In this document: positions 8,615 to 15,507 of the stretch, one piece after another
Position numbering within the stretch: position 1 is the first letter of the stretch
Layout: the number at the start of each line of letters is the position of its first letter
Assembly: GCA_039922875.1 (NCBI GenBank)
Contig: JBDTDV010000053.1
Span: 1 to 25,869, forward strand
Origin: JBDTDV01 sp039922875
GTDB lineage: Bacteria; Actinomycetota; Actinomycetes; Actinomycetales; Microbacteriaceae
Direction: 5' to 3'
DNA length: 25,869 nucleotides
Translations under genes and position numbers: made by a program
Notes under the pieces: generated by a model
The model's input: only the letters and a program-made list of their open reading frames with translations
What the model was told of the DNA's origin: nothing
Databases searched by the model: none

Positions 8615-10057
8615 ATGACCGAATCCGGCGCAGCACAGGCGAATATCGGAGTTGTCGGCCTCGCCGTCATGGGTTCGAACCTGGCCCGCAACCTGGCCCG
8701 GCGCGAAGGCAACACGGTCGCGGTGTACAACCGGAATTACGGCCGCACCCAGGCACTGCTCGATGAGCATCCGGAAGTCGGGTTCGTGGCATCCAAAACC
8801 ATCGAGGACTTCGTCGCATCACTGACGGTGCCGCGGACCGCGCTGGTCATGGTGAAGGCCGGCGCCGGCACGGATGCGGTGATCGCCCAATTGGCCGACC
8901 TGTTCGAACCAGGGGACATCATTGTGGACGGCGGTAATGCACTGTTCACCGACACCATCCGCCGGGAGAAGGAGTTGCGCGCGCGCGGGTTGAATTTCGT
9001 CGGCGCTGGAATCTCCGGCGGCGAGGAGGGCGCGCTGAATGGTCCCTCGATTATGCCCGGCGGCTCGGTGGAGGCGTACCGGACGCTCGGCCCGATCCTC
9101 GAGTCGATCGCAGCGGTCGCCGAGGGCGAACCGTGCGTGACGCACGTGGGGACCGACGGAGCGGGACACTTCGTGAAGATGGTGCACAACGGCATCGAAT
9201 ACGCCGATATGCAGCTCATCGCCGAAGCCTACGATCTGCTGCGCACGGTCGGCGGCCACGAGCCCGCCGCGATCGCGGATGTATTCAGCACCTGGAATCG
9301 TGGCCCGCTCGAGTCGTATCTGATCGAGATCACCGCCGAGGTGCTTCGGCACGTCGACGAGAAGACCGGCAAGCCGTTCGTGGACATTGTCCTGGATCAG
9401 GCCGGCTCCAAGGGTACCGGGGTGTGGACGGTGCAGAACGCACTCGGGCTGGGGGTCCCGGTCGGCGGCATCGCCGAGGCGGTGTTCGCCAGGGCGGTTT
9501 CCAGCCATCCCGAGCAACGTGAGGCGGTGCAAAGAGTGGTCACCTCGCGGCCGGAGCCGGTGCCTGCGCCCGACGGATTCGAGGAGGACGTTCGCGCCGC
9601 GCTGTACGCATCGAAGGTCGTCGCGTATGCGCAGGGATTCGACGTGATCATCGCCGGCGCCAAGGAGTACAGCTGGGACATCGACAAAGGGGCGATCGCC
9701 AGGATCTGGCGCGGCGGCTGCATCATCCGGGCACAGTTCCTGAATCGGATCGTCGACGCGTATCAGGCCGATGCCACGATCGCTACGCTCTTGGAGGACC
9801 CCTACTTCGCCAAGGCGGTCGCCGAGGGCGAGGCCGCCTGGCGCCGGGTGGTGTCGACGGCGGCGTTGTCCGGGATCCCGGTTCCCGGTTTCGCCGCGGC
9901 GCTCAGCTACTACGACTCGCTCGCCACCAAACGGTTGCCGGCCGCTGTGGTGCAGGCGCAGCGGGACTTCTTCGGAGCGCACACCTACCAGCGGGTCGAC
10001 GCGGATGGCACCTTCCACACGCTGTGGGGCGAGGATCGCTCCGAGATCGAGGTCTAG
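8615..10057 (+). CDS. gnd: 6-phosphogluconate dehydrogenase (decarboxylating)
   Basis: A 480-residue enzyme of the oxidative pentose phosphate pathway, converting 6-phosphogluconate to ribulose 5-phosphate and CO2 with reduction of NAD(P)+. Visible signatures are the nucleotide-binding GVVGLAVMGSNLARN (12-26), the substrate-binding GISGGEEGA (132-140), and the catalytic block HFVKMVHNGIEY with Lys188, His191, Asn192 and Glu195. The long helical C-terminal dimerisation domain follows. I chose the ATG at 8615 because AAGGAG (8604-8609) lies 5 bases upstream and the nucleotide-binding strand begins at residue 11. NADP+ use is inferred from the Asn-Arg-Asn segment after the second strand. The length is that of the homodimeric, 470-480 residue class. 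Confidence 0.97.
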   Translation: MTESGAAQANIGVVGLAVMGSNLARNLARREGNTVAVYNRNYGRTQALLDEHPEVGFVASKTIEDFVASLTVPRTALVMVKAGAGTDAVIAQLADLFEPGDIIVDGGNALFTDTIRREKELRARGLNFVGAGISGGEEGALNGPSIMPGGSVEAYRTLGPILESIAAVAEGEPCVTHVGTDGAGHFVKMVHNGIEYADMQLIAEAYDLLRTVGGHEPAAIADVFSTWNRGPLESYLIEITAEVLRHVDEKTGKPFVDIVLDQAGSKGTGVWTVQNALGLGVPVGGIAEAVFARAVSSHPEQREAVQRVVTSRPEPVPAPDGFEEDVRAALYASKVVAYAQGFDVIIAGAKEYSWDIDKGAIARIWRGGCIIRAQFLNRIVDAYQADATIATLLEDPYFAKAVAEGEAAWRRVVSTAALSGIPVPGFAAALSYYDSLATKRLPAAVVQAQRDFFGAHTYQRVDADGTFHTLWGEDRSEIEV

Positions 10058-10073
10058 CTGCGAGAATGAACGA

Positions 10074-10550
10074 ATGATCGACTTCACTGACCCGACAACC
10101 GCCCACCAGCGACTGAGCAACACGGAGCGCGACGGCGCGGTGGCAGCGCTCATCGAGTATGCGGCAGATGGCCGGCTGACCGAGACGGAGGCGGCCGAAC
10201 GATCCGCCACCGCACGCACCGCCGTGACCCGCGGCGATCTTGCGCCGCTGTTCAGCGACCTGCCGGCTCCGATGACACACTCCAACCCGCCAGCCACGGG
10301 CGCCGCCAGCGACGCCTCCTTCGGTGACGGACGTGGCGCACCATTCGGCGCCTGGAACCGAGCTTCCTCTGGTCGGATTTGGGGGCGCGCCATCGTTTCC
10401 CTGATGCCGTTCCTGGCACTGGCGCTGTTCTTCATCACCGGAAACACCGTGGGGTACAGCTTCGCCTGGCTCTGGTTCATGCTGATCCCGGTGGCCGGAA
10501 TCGTGGTCTACGGTGCGGGCGGATTCGACCGGCCCTACCGCGACCGGTAA
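10074..10550 (+). CDS. DUF1707 domain membrane protein
   Basis: A 158-residue protein. Residues about 10-63 (RLSNTERDGAVAALIEYAADGRLTETEAAERSATA, ending FSDLP, quoted here as a pattern rather than in full) match the DUF1707 domain, a short helical module common in actinobacterial membrane proteins of unknown function. A low-complexity linker follows, then two hydrophobic segments (about 104-124 and 127-150), so the DUF1707 part probably faces the cytoplasm. The ATG at 10074 lies 16 bases after the gnd stop, so it may be on the gnd transcript; an out-of-frame ATG at 10066 is followed at once by a stop. The function is not known. The domain call is firm; no catalytic residues are apparent. Confidence 0.82.
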   Translation: MIDFTDPTTAHQRLSNTERDGAVAALIEYAADGRLTETEAAERSATARTAVTRGDLAPLFSDLPAPMTHSNPPATGAASDASFGDGRGAPFGAWNRASSGRIWGRAIVSLMPFLALALFFITGNTVGYSFAWLWFMLIPVAGIVVYGAGGFDRPYRDR

Positions 10551-10569
10551 CCCTGTCGGTCACCGAGCC

Positions 10570-10935
10570 ATGAGTCAGCCTGACGATGAGCCAGAACTCG
10601 TCGGTTTCGTGCCGATCGAGCGTAAGCCCGCTAAGCGGCGACGTATCATGCGGGTGTTCGTCATCCTGGCCATTGCCGCGCTCGTGGTGCCCGGCGTGAT
10701 TACCACGATTTCGGTGGCGTCCAGAACGGCCGAGCGCACCTGCGCAATTTACGTCGCCCACTACCGGCCGGATGCGGTCGGCTCATCCGCACGCTTCGAG
10801 ATCTTCGCTCCCGGCGGACCAGGGTGGCAGTGCTACTGGCTCGACTCCGAGGAGCACGCCAGCTATTTCGCGCCGCTCGGGCTGATTCCGACGACGCCAC
10901 GAGCACCGGAGCCCGCCGATACCACCCAGAGTTGA
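10570..10935 (+). CDS. Hypothetical single-pass membrane protein
   Basis: A 121-residue protein that I do not recognise. A short acidic N-terminus is followed by a basic stretch (KPAKRRRIMR, about 19-28) and one hydrophobic segment (about 29-47). The basic-before-hydrophobic order predicts an N-in, C-out topology. The extracellular part has two cysteines (Cys58 and Cys94), which could form a disulfide, and ends in a Pro/Thr-rich tail. The ATG lies 19 bases after the DUF1707 stop, which suggests co-transcription. It could be a small secreted-domain anchor, but nothing in the sequence states a function. It is convergent with the M23 lipoprotein gene; the 84-base gap has no strong hairpin. Confidence 0.6.
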   Translation: MSQPDDEPELVGFVPIERKPAKRRRIMRVFVILAIAALVVPGVITTISVASRTAERTCAIYVAHYRPDAVGSSARFEIFAPGGPGWQCYWLDSEEHASYFAPLGLIPTTPRAPEPADTTQS

Positions 10936-11019
10936 CCGCTGATCAGCCGGTCTGGTACAGCACTGGTGATGGCGGCAGTGCCGATCGAGGTGCCGGTCGT
11001 GCACGATCATACGGAACAC

Positions 11020-12306
11020 TCATTTGAAGCGGACAACCGTGCGATCCAGCGGCATTTCTTTCGTGTGCGTACCGGCAGGGGACGCAGACACGAACGGTAG
11101 CGTCCCGGTCTTCTCCAGGCCGAGATTGTCATCCCAAATACGGTCCGGCACCGTGCCCAGCAGATCAAACTGATCGAAGGTGAACGGCCGGCTGTCAGCC
11201 GGGAAGAATGTTGGAGTCGTCAGCAGTTGGAAGTGCAGGTGTGGGGTAGTCGAATTGCCGCTGGTTCCGATCAGCCCGAGCTGCTGGCCCCTGGTCACCT
11301 TCTGACCCAACTTCACCTTCACCGAGCCCGGATCGAAGTGGCCGTAGAGCACGAACTGGCCAGAGCCGATCTGCTCGATGACGAAGTTGCCGACCGTTTC
11401 ACTCAGCGGCGGTATCTTGGGCGGTTCGGGCAGTGCGGCGTTGTTCGGCAGGCCGTCATGGCGGGCGACGATAGTGCCTGGCGCGGCAGCGATCACCGGT
11501 TGCCGGTAGCTGAGGTAGCTGCTCAGTTCGGACGGATCGCCCACCCACGCGCGATGATCGGCATCGACCTTGAAGAAGTCGATCGCGAACCGCTGTGGGA
11601 TCTGCAGGGTCCCGTTGACCGGTGCGATACCCCGGCGATGGTGCGTGTCTTCCGAGCAGCAGCCCTCGCTCATGTACCAGTCGCCAGCGCGCACCGGTGA
11701 AGTCAATGCCGTCGGCGCTGCAGTATTCGTGGTGGCTCGGCCCACCGTGGCGGTGAACGGTTTAGGCGTGCTCCCGGGCACAGGTGGGATCAACGCACCG
11801 CCGATGTTATGTTCTAACACGGTGGGGACAGCAGCTCGTGTGGCTACAGAGACGTCCAGCCAGAGGATCCATGTGCTCGAGGGGGTCATCGTGGTCGACC
11901 CACTGTTCGTCGTGGGATCCTCCACCCCCTCGTCACCCGCCGGGCCGGAAATAGGAGTGAAGTCGGCCTTCATCGACGCAGCGGAAACATCTAGCACGGC
12001 ACGGTGGGTGACGCCGTCGAGCACCTCGACGTGGTCGATGCGCACCGCTGCCGGTGTGACGTCAGTCAGCAAAAGTTCGTACGCGAGGTGCCACTTGCCG
12101 TCGCTCGCCCGCACCGCTTGGGGCGTCGTCAGCATCGAAGAGGCTACGGGGCTTCCCGCTGTGCCCGGGTCGATGCCGGCGCCGGTGCCGGTGGATCCGC
12201 TCTGTGACGGTGCGGAAGTGGCGGCAGGCCCGCCGTCGCCGGTGCAGCCGGACAATGTGAGTGCTGCGACCGCAAGGAGGGCCAGCACGCCGTAACTCGT
12301 GCGCAT
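11020..12306 (-). CDS. M23-family (LytM-like) peptidase lipoprotein, first zinc ligand apparently replaced
   Basis: A 428-residue predicted lipoprotein. The signal peptide MRTSYGVLALLAVAALTLSGC carries the lipobox LSGC with Cys21 as lipid attachment site, followed by a Ser/Gly/Thr-rich linker. The C-terminal third is an M23/LytM domain: PVIAAAPGTIV (270-280), YGHF with His323, GLIGTSGNS and HLHF with His356 and His358. M23 enzymes cut peptidoglycan cross-bridges using zinc held by His-Asp-His. Here the usual HxxxD reads RFAID (Arg239, Asp243), so the first ligand is missing unless the nearby CCSEDTHH segment (216-223) substitutes. I chose the ATG at 12304-12306 because it opens directly on the signal peptide; the longer frame upstream has none. 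A promoter and operator lie immediately upstream (separate entries). It may be an envelope or immunity factor of the RiPP regulon; that is inference. Confidence 0.85.
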   Translation of the reverse strand: MRTSYGVLALLAVAALTLSGCTGDGGPAATSAPSQSGSTGTGAGIDPGTAGSPVASSMLTTPQAVRASDGKWHLAYELLLTDVTPAAVRIDHVEVLDGVTHRAVLDVSAASMKADFTPISGPAGDEGVEDPTTNSGSTTMTPSSTWILWLDVSVATRAAVPTVLEHNIGGALIPPVPGSTPKPFTATVGRATTNTAAPTALTSPVRAGDWYMSEGCCSEDTHHRRGIAPVNGTLQIPQRFAIDFFKVDADHRAWVGDPSELSSYLSYRQPVIAAAPGTIVARHDGLPNNAALPEPPKIPPLSETVGNFVIEQIGSGQFVLYGHFDPGSVKVKLGQKVTRGQQLGLIGTSGNSTTPHLHFQLLTTPTFFPADSRPFTFDQFDLLGTVPDRIWDDNLGLEKTGTLPFVSASPAGTHTKEMPLDRTVVRFK

Positions 12307-12312
12307 GATGCA

Positions 12313-12342
12313 ACTATGGTGCGCCGACAACCGATCTGTCCA
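12313..12342 (-). promoter_or_regulatory. Predicted promoter of the M23 lipoprotein gene (leaderless)
   Basis: Reading the minus strand, a -35-like TGGACA (12337-12342, five of six consensus bases) is followed by 18 bases and a -10-like CATAGT (12313-12318). Seven bases on, the expected transcription start coincides with the A of the ATG at 12306, so the transcript would be leaderless, a common state in actinobacteria. The -35 touches the operator at 12342-12357 by one base. Confidence 0.5.
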
Positions 12343-12357
12343 TAGACCCAGGTCGCG
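12342..12357 (-). promoter_or_regulatory. Operator copy 1 (before M23 lipoprotein gene)
   Basis: A 16-bp near-palindrome. Read on the minus strand it is CGCGACCTGGGTCTAT followed by GG. Its centre lies at about -43.5 from the predicted start of the M23 transcript, directly abutting the -35 box, the class II activator position. It shares GCGACCTGGGTCYATGG with copy 2 (opposite orientation) and GGTCYATGG with copy 3 before the RiPP precursor. The linked NarL/LuxR-type regulator is the obvious candidate binder (inference). Confidence 0.6.
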
Positions 12358-12374
12358 TCTGCCCTGTTCAGAGA

Positions 12375-12390
12375 AGCGACCTGGGTCCAT
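12375..12390 (+). promoter_or_regulatory. Operator copy 2 (pointing toward the kinase gene)
   Basis: AGCGACCTGGGTCCAT, followed by GG, is the plus-strand counterpart of copy 1, and the two copies form an inverted pair. The centres are 33 bp apart, about three helical turns. By analogy with the other two copies it would serve a rightward promoter starting near 12425, ahead of the kinase gene. I see only a poor -10 there (CACTGT at 12413-12418), so its target promoter is uncertain. It could also help binding at copy 1. Confidence 0.5.
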
Positions 12391-12467
12391 GGCGCTTCGG
12401 TGCTTACAAAGCCACTGTGAGATAACAGGATCCGTCAAGCGTTGCAGACGGAGGGAGGTGGCGAATC

Positions 12468-14468
12468 ATGACCGGACAGCCGCCACTTTCTGCGCGCCGT
12501 GCCGCAGCACACCCGCGCATACTCCTCGCGGCCCTGCCCAGATCCGCGAGCAGGCGCGACGCTCACCGACGGTCCGAGCCTGTGGTTGTGTTCCTCGTCC
12601 ACGACGCGGATCGCGGTTGCCGTCAGCAATGCGCTCCGGCGCACGTGCCTGCCGGCGCGAAGCCGCTTCTGTGGACGCAGGACCCGAGACTCTATGCTTG
12701 TCGAGTGGGGGAAGTCGATCGTATCTACGCGCGATCGCCTCTGGCGCGCTCGTTGGACCGGGGGCTGGTGCTGATCGGCGTGACCGGTGTGGTACTGGGC
12801 GTAATCTACCTGGCACTGGTTCTTCCCGGAACCTCGATCGCGTGGCTCTTCGTGCTGGCCGTTATCGTGTTCTGGATCTACCTCACCGCCGGCCTGCTCG
12901 CCTGGCACCGACGACCGAGCAACAGCATGGGGGCCCTGATCGTCCTGGGCGGATTCGCGCTGTACCTCGGTGTCCTCGACAATGCCGGTGTCCCCGTGTT
13001 AGTGGCCATCAGCGAAGTGTGTGCAACCCTCGTGCTGGCCGTCACCTTCCATTTGCTGCACGCGTTTCCGTCCGGCCGGCTCCATGGGCGGTTCTCCCGG
13101 GCAACGGTAATCGCCGGCTATGTGGTCTGCGTCGTGCTGCAGCCCCCGCTTTACCTATTCGACCGTCACAACCCGGTTCAGGCCATGGTCATTGCCGACC
13201 GAGCGGATCTGGTCGACCTGGGAATCTCGGTGCAGCGTGGCGCGGGGTTCCTGGTCACCGTGGCGACCGTCATCGTGTTGGTGTCACGCTTGCGGGCCGC
13301 CGACGCGACGCACCGGCGCGTGCTCATACCGCTGTTCGGATACGGGATCTTCGCCGTGCTGTTCGCACCGTTCGGGCCGCCTTTGCTCGACATGACGGTG
13401 GGCCTCTCCCCAATGATGCAGATGCTCATACAACTGCTGGTATTGGCAGGCATCCCGATCGCGTTCTCTCTCGGCGTGCTGCGCGGCGGATTCGCGCGAA
13501 CCAGCGAGCTGCAGGAACTCGGCACCTGGCTCGGTTCTGCCGGAGAGGCTCGACCCGCGCTCACATCGGCAGTCGCCAGCACACTCGGCGACGATTCATT
13601 GCGCGTTCTTTTCCGGGTGGATGAGCGCGACACTTTTGTGGACGCAGACGGCATTCCGGCGACGCTGCCACCGGAGGATTCCGGCCGCGCCGTGGTCGAC
13701 ATCGAGCTTGACGGCCGGCCCGTCGGCGCCATCGAATACGACTCCGTGCTGATTGCGGACGCGCCTCTGGTACAAACAGCCGGGCGTGTCGTGGCGATCG
13801 CCGTCGAGCGTGAACGATTGACGGCGGAATTGCTGGCGAGCCAGCGCGAATTGCGTCGGTCGCGCGCACGACTTGTCGAGGCCGCCGAACTTGAGCGGCG
13901 GCGAATCGCACGCGACCTGCACGACGGCTTGCAGGTGCAACTCGTTCTCCTTGCGATGAAAGCCGGAGCGCTGGCGCATGCGGTCGGGGTGCCGGATCCG
14001 TATCGCGACGGTGCAACGGCCTTGCGTCTAGGTATCGACAGCGCCGCCGGTGAGCTCCGCGAGCTCGTGCACGCCGTCATGCCCTCGACACTGATCGAAC
14101 ACGGCTTGTCCGCGGCGACCGAGGATCTCGTCGACCGGATGCCGGTGCCCACCAGACTGGAACTCGGCGTCGAGGACGGCTCAGTGCCGCCGATGGTAGA
14201 GAGCGCAGCGTATTTCGTCTTGACGGAAGGCCTGACGAACGCGCTCAAGCACTCCCGGGCGACGGAATGTGCGGTGCGGCTGAGCTGTGCGGGTGACCGG
14301 CTCTACATCGAAGTACAGGACAACGGTGTCGGCGGTGCCGCATTCGAATACGGCACCGGGCTGAGCGGGCTCAGCGATCGCATCGACGCACTCGGTGGCG
14401 AGCTGCGGATCGACAGTCCTCCGGGCAGTGGAACGCGGCTGTTGGTGGAGTTGCCGTGCGAGTTGTGA
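12468..14468 (+). CDS. Membrane-bound sensor histidine kinase (HisKA_3 type)
   Basis: A NarL-system sensor kinase, 666 residues from the ATG at 12468. Residues about 98-340 hold seven or eight hydrophobic helices with very short loops, so the sensor is probably intramembrane. A degenerate GAF-like region follows (about 360-450). The dimerisation/phosphoacceptor motif ELERRRIARDLHDGLQ has His485, and the ATPase domain has NALKHS (591), DNGVG (618-622) and GTGLSGL (629-635). The start is uncertain. The ATG at 12468 has a strong GGAGG site 9 bases upstream, but the first 79 residues are Arg-, Ala- and Cys-rich and resemble no domain. A GTG at 12705 would give 587 residues and could be leaderless behind TATGCT at 12693-12698. 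The gene overlaps the response regulator by 13 bases. It probably senses an envelope or peptide signal and controls the adjacent RiPP operon (inference). Confidence 0.85.
   Translation: MTGQPPLSARRAAAHPRILLAALPRSASRRDAHRRSEPVVVFLVHDADRGCRQQCAPAHVPAGAKPLLWTQDPRLYACRVGEVDRIYARSPLARSLDRGLVLIGVTGVVLGVIYLALVLPGTSIAWLFVLAVIVFWIYLTAGLLAWHRRPSNSMGALIVLGGFALYLGVLDNAGVPVLVAISEVCATLVLAVTFHLLHAFPSGRLHGRFSRATVIAGYVVCVVLQPPLYLFDRHNPVQAMVIADRADLVDLGISVQRGAGFLVTVATVIVLVSRLRAADATHRRVLIPLFGYGIFAVLFAPFGPPLLDMTVGLSPMMQMLIQLLVLAGIPIAFSLGVLRGGFARTSELQELGTWLGSAGEARPALTSAVASTLGDDSLRVLFRVDERDTFVDADGIPATLPPEDSGRAVVDIELDGRPVGAIEYDSVLIADAPLVQTAGRVVAIAVERERLTAELLASQRELRRSRARLVEAAELERRRIARDLHDGLQVQLVLLAMKAGALAHAVGVPDPYRDGATALRLGIDSAAGELRELVHAVMPSTLIEHGLSAATEDLVDRMPVPTRLELGVEDGSVPPMVESAAYFVLTEGLTNALKHSRATECAVRLSCAGDRLYIEVQDNGVGGAAFEYGTGLSGLSDRIDALGGELRIDSPPGSGTRLLVELPCEL
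12693..12698 (+). promoter_or_regulatory. Possible -10 box for a leaderless kinase start at GTG 12705
   Basis: TATGCT ends seven bases before the GTG at 12705, so a transcript started here would begin exactly at that codon. A weak -35-like GTGGAC lies 16 bases upstream (12671-12676). This would support the shorter kinase, without the 79-residue Arg-rich extension. Evidence is limited to spacing and partial consensus. Confidence 0.3.
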
Positions 14469-15103
14469 TCGCGGAAGACGAAGCTCTGCTCAGGCAGGGC
14501 CTCACGTTGATGCTGCGCCAGGCTGGATTCGACGTCGAAGCCGCCGTCGCCGACGCCGACGCGTTGGAGCAGAAGGTCTCCGAGTGCAACCCAGACATCG
14601 TGATCACCGACATCCGAATGCCTCCGACCTATACCGACGAGGGCATAGTAGCTGCGCTGCACATTCGCGCGGCGTATCCGCACACTGCAGTCATGGTTCT
14701 TTCCCAGTACGTGCAGCGACGCTATGCGCGGCTATTGCTCGATCCACAGACCGGCGGTGTCGGATACCTGCTCAAGCAACGGATCGCCGATGCTGACACA
14801 TTCTGCGCAGATCTGAGGAGAATCGCTGCGGGTGAAACTGCTCTCGATCCCGAAGTCGTGGCCGTCATGGTAGATCGGGCGAGGCTCAGCGAGCACGGCG
14901 TCGGAAAGCTCACCGCCCGCCAACAGGAGGTCTTGACCCTCATGGCAGAAGGTCGCAGCAACGCGTGGATCGCCTCCCATCTCTTCTTGAGCGAGAAAGC
15001 GATCGTTCAGCACACCTCGAACATCTACGAGACGCTCGGCCTCCCAGTCGACGCGGACGATCATCGGCGGGTACTCGCCGTGATCCGATATCTCGCCCGC
15101 TGA
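14456..15103 (+). CDS. NarL/FixJ-type response regulator (REC plus LuxR HTH)
   Basis: A 215-residue DNA-binding response regulator. The receiver domain (about 1-120) has acidic residues Glu7-Asp8-Glu9, phosphoacceptor Asp52 in VITDIRMPP, and a conserved Lys in YLLKQRI near 107. The output domain (about 147-210) is a LuxR-type helix-turn-helix, LTARQQEVLTLMAEGRSN, then AIVQHTSNIYETLGL. The start is GTG at 14456, inside the kinase gene (13-base overlap), with GGTGGAG just upstream; the overlap indicates coupled translation and a cognate pair. The recognition helix reads LFLSEKAIVQHTSNI where many family members have a Thr-Val pair. It is the natural candidate for the three near-palindromic operators in this window, one of which begins 10 bases after its stop codon. 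Confidence 0.93.
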   Translation: MRVVIAEDEALLRQGLTLMLRQAGFDVEAAVADADALEQKVSECNPDIVITDIRMPPTYTDEGIVAALHIRAAYPHTAVMVLSQYVQRRYARLLLDPQTGGVGYLLKQRIADADTFCADLRRIAAGETALDPEVVAVMVDRARLSEHGVGKLTARQQEVLTLMAEGRSNAWIASHLFLSEKAIVQHTSNIYETLGLPVDADDHRRVLAVIRYLAR

Positions 15104-15112
15104 CCCGAAAAA

Positions 15113-15128
15113 ATAGACCCAGGTCCAT
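15113..15128 (+). promoter_or_regulatory. Operator copy 3 (before RiPP precursor)
   Basis: ATAGACCCAGGTCCAT is a near-palindrome (14 of 16 positions symmetrical) followed by GG. Its centre lies 42.5 bases before the transcription start predicted from the -10 box at 15151-15156, matching its geometry at the M23 promoter to within one base. This is the class II activator position. Confidence 0.65.
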
Positions 15129-15156
15129 GGTGTTGCCATTGATCGCGCGGTAGAAA
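15128..15156 (+). promoter_or_regulatory. Predicted activator-dependent promoter of the RiPP operon
   Basis: A -10-like TAGAAA (15151-15156) lies 17 bases from a very poor -35 position (TGGTGT, 15128-15133), with the operator touching the -35. A weak -35 behind a bound activator is what positive control looks like. The predicted start is near 15163, giving a leader of about 36 bases with TTGGAG (15187-15192) as ribosome-binding site 6 bases before the ATG. The 95-base gap after the regulator gene contains nothing else recognisable. Confidence 0.5.
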
Positions 15157-15198
15157 TGGTGTACTGCTACATTCGTTTTATCAACATTGGAGTATCAC

Positions 15199-15489
15199 AT
15201 GCCAGATCAAGACGTCACGAACAAGGCCTTCGCAAAAGTCGTCGCCCGCAGCTGGGACGACCCGGATTTCCGCGCAAAACTGCTCGCCGACCCGGCCGGC
15301 GTATTGGAAAGCAACACGGGCTTCCAGCTTCCTGCGGGGAAGCGGCTGGAAATCGTCGAGGACACCGACGAGGTCATCCACGTGACTCTGCCGGCACGCC
15401 CGGCCGAATTGTCCGACGACGAGCTCGACGAGGTAGCCGGAGGGGTCGTAATGTGCTGCGGGACCAGAGATGGCGGGTTCTCGTACTAG
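15199..15489 (+). CDS. NHLP-family RiPP precursor peptide (TOMM type)
   Basis: A 96-residue precursor. The long leader resembles the nitrile hydratase alpha subunit (NHLP family): KAFAKVVARSWDDPDFRAKLLADP (given here as a pattern, residues 9-32), then GFQLPAGKRLEIVEDTDEVIHVTLP-like segments up to 65. LSDDELDEVAGG (71-82) is the recognition and double-glycine cleavage site. The 14-residue core is VVMCCGTRDGGFSY, with Cys87-Cys88 missed by one if cleavage differs; by my count the cysteines are residues 86 and 87, Thr89 and Ser95. These are candidate sites for azoline/azole formation by the linked YcaO enzyme. The ATG at 15199 has GGAG 6 bases upstream; the TTG at 15187 is part of that site. The gene lies first in the operon, 18 bases before the secretion protein. 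Product activity is unknown. Confidence 0.9.
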   Translation: MPDQDVTNKAFAKVVARSWDDPDFRAKLLADPAGVLESNTGFQLPAGKRLEIVEDTDEVIHVTLPARPAELSDDELDEVAGGVVMCCGTRDGGFSY

Positions 15490-15507
15490 AGAAATCGACG
15501 AGACGAC

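Noticed and set aside
10936..11019. CTGATCAG palindrome between the convergent membrane-protein and M23 genes
   Set aside because: An 8-base palindrome has no loop and the flanking pairing is imperfect; not a credible terminator or operator.
12499..12774. Overlapping 91-codon open frame ahead of the kinase
   Set aside because: No ribosome-binding site, composition unlike a protein, and overlap with the kinase body in another frame; typical GC-rich spurious frame.
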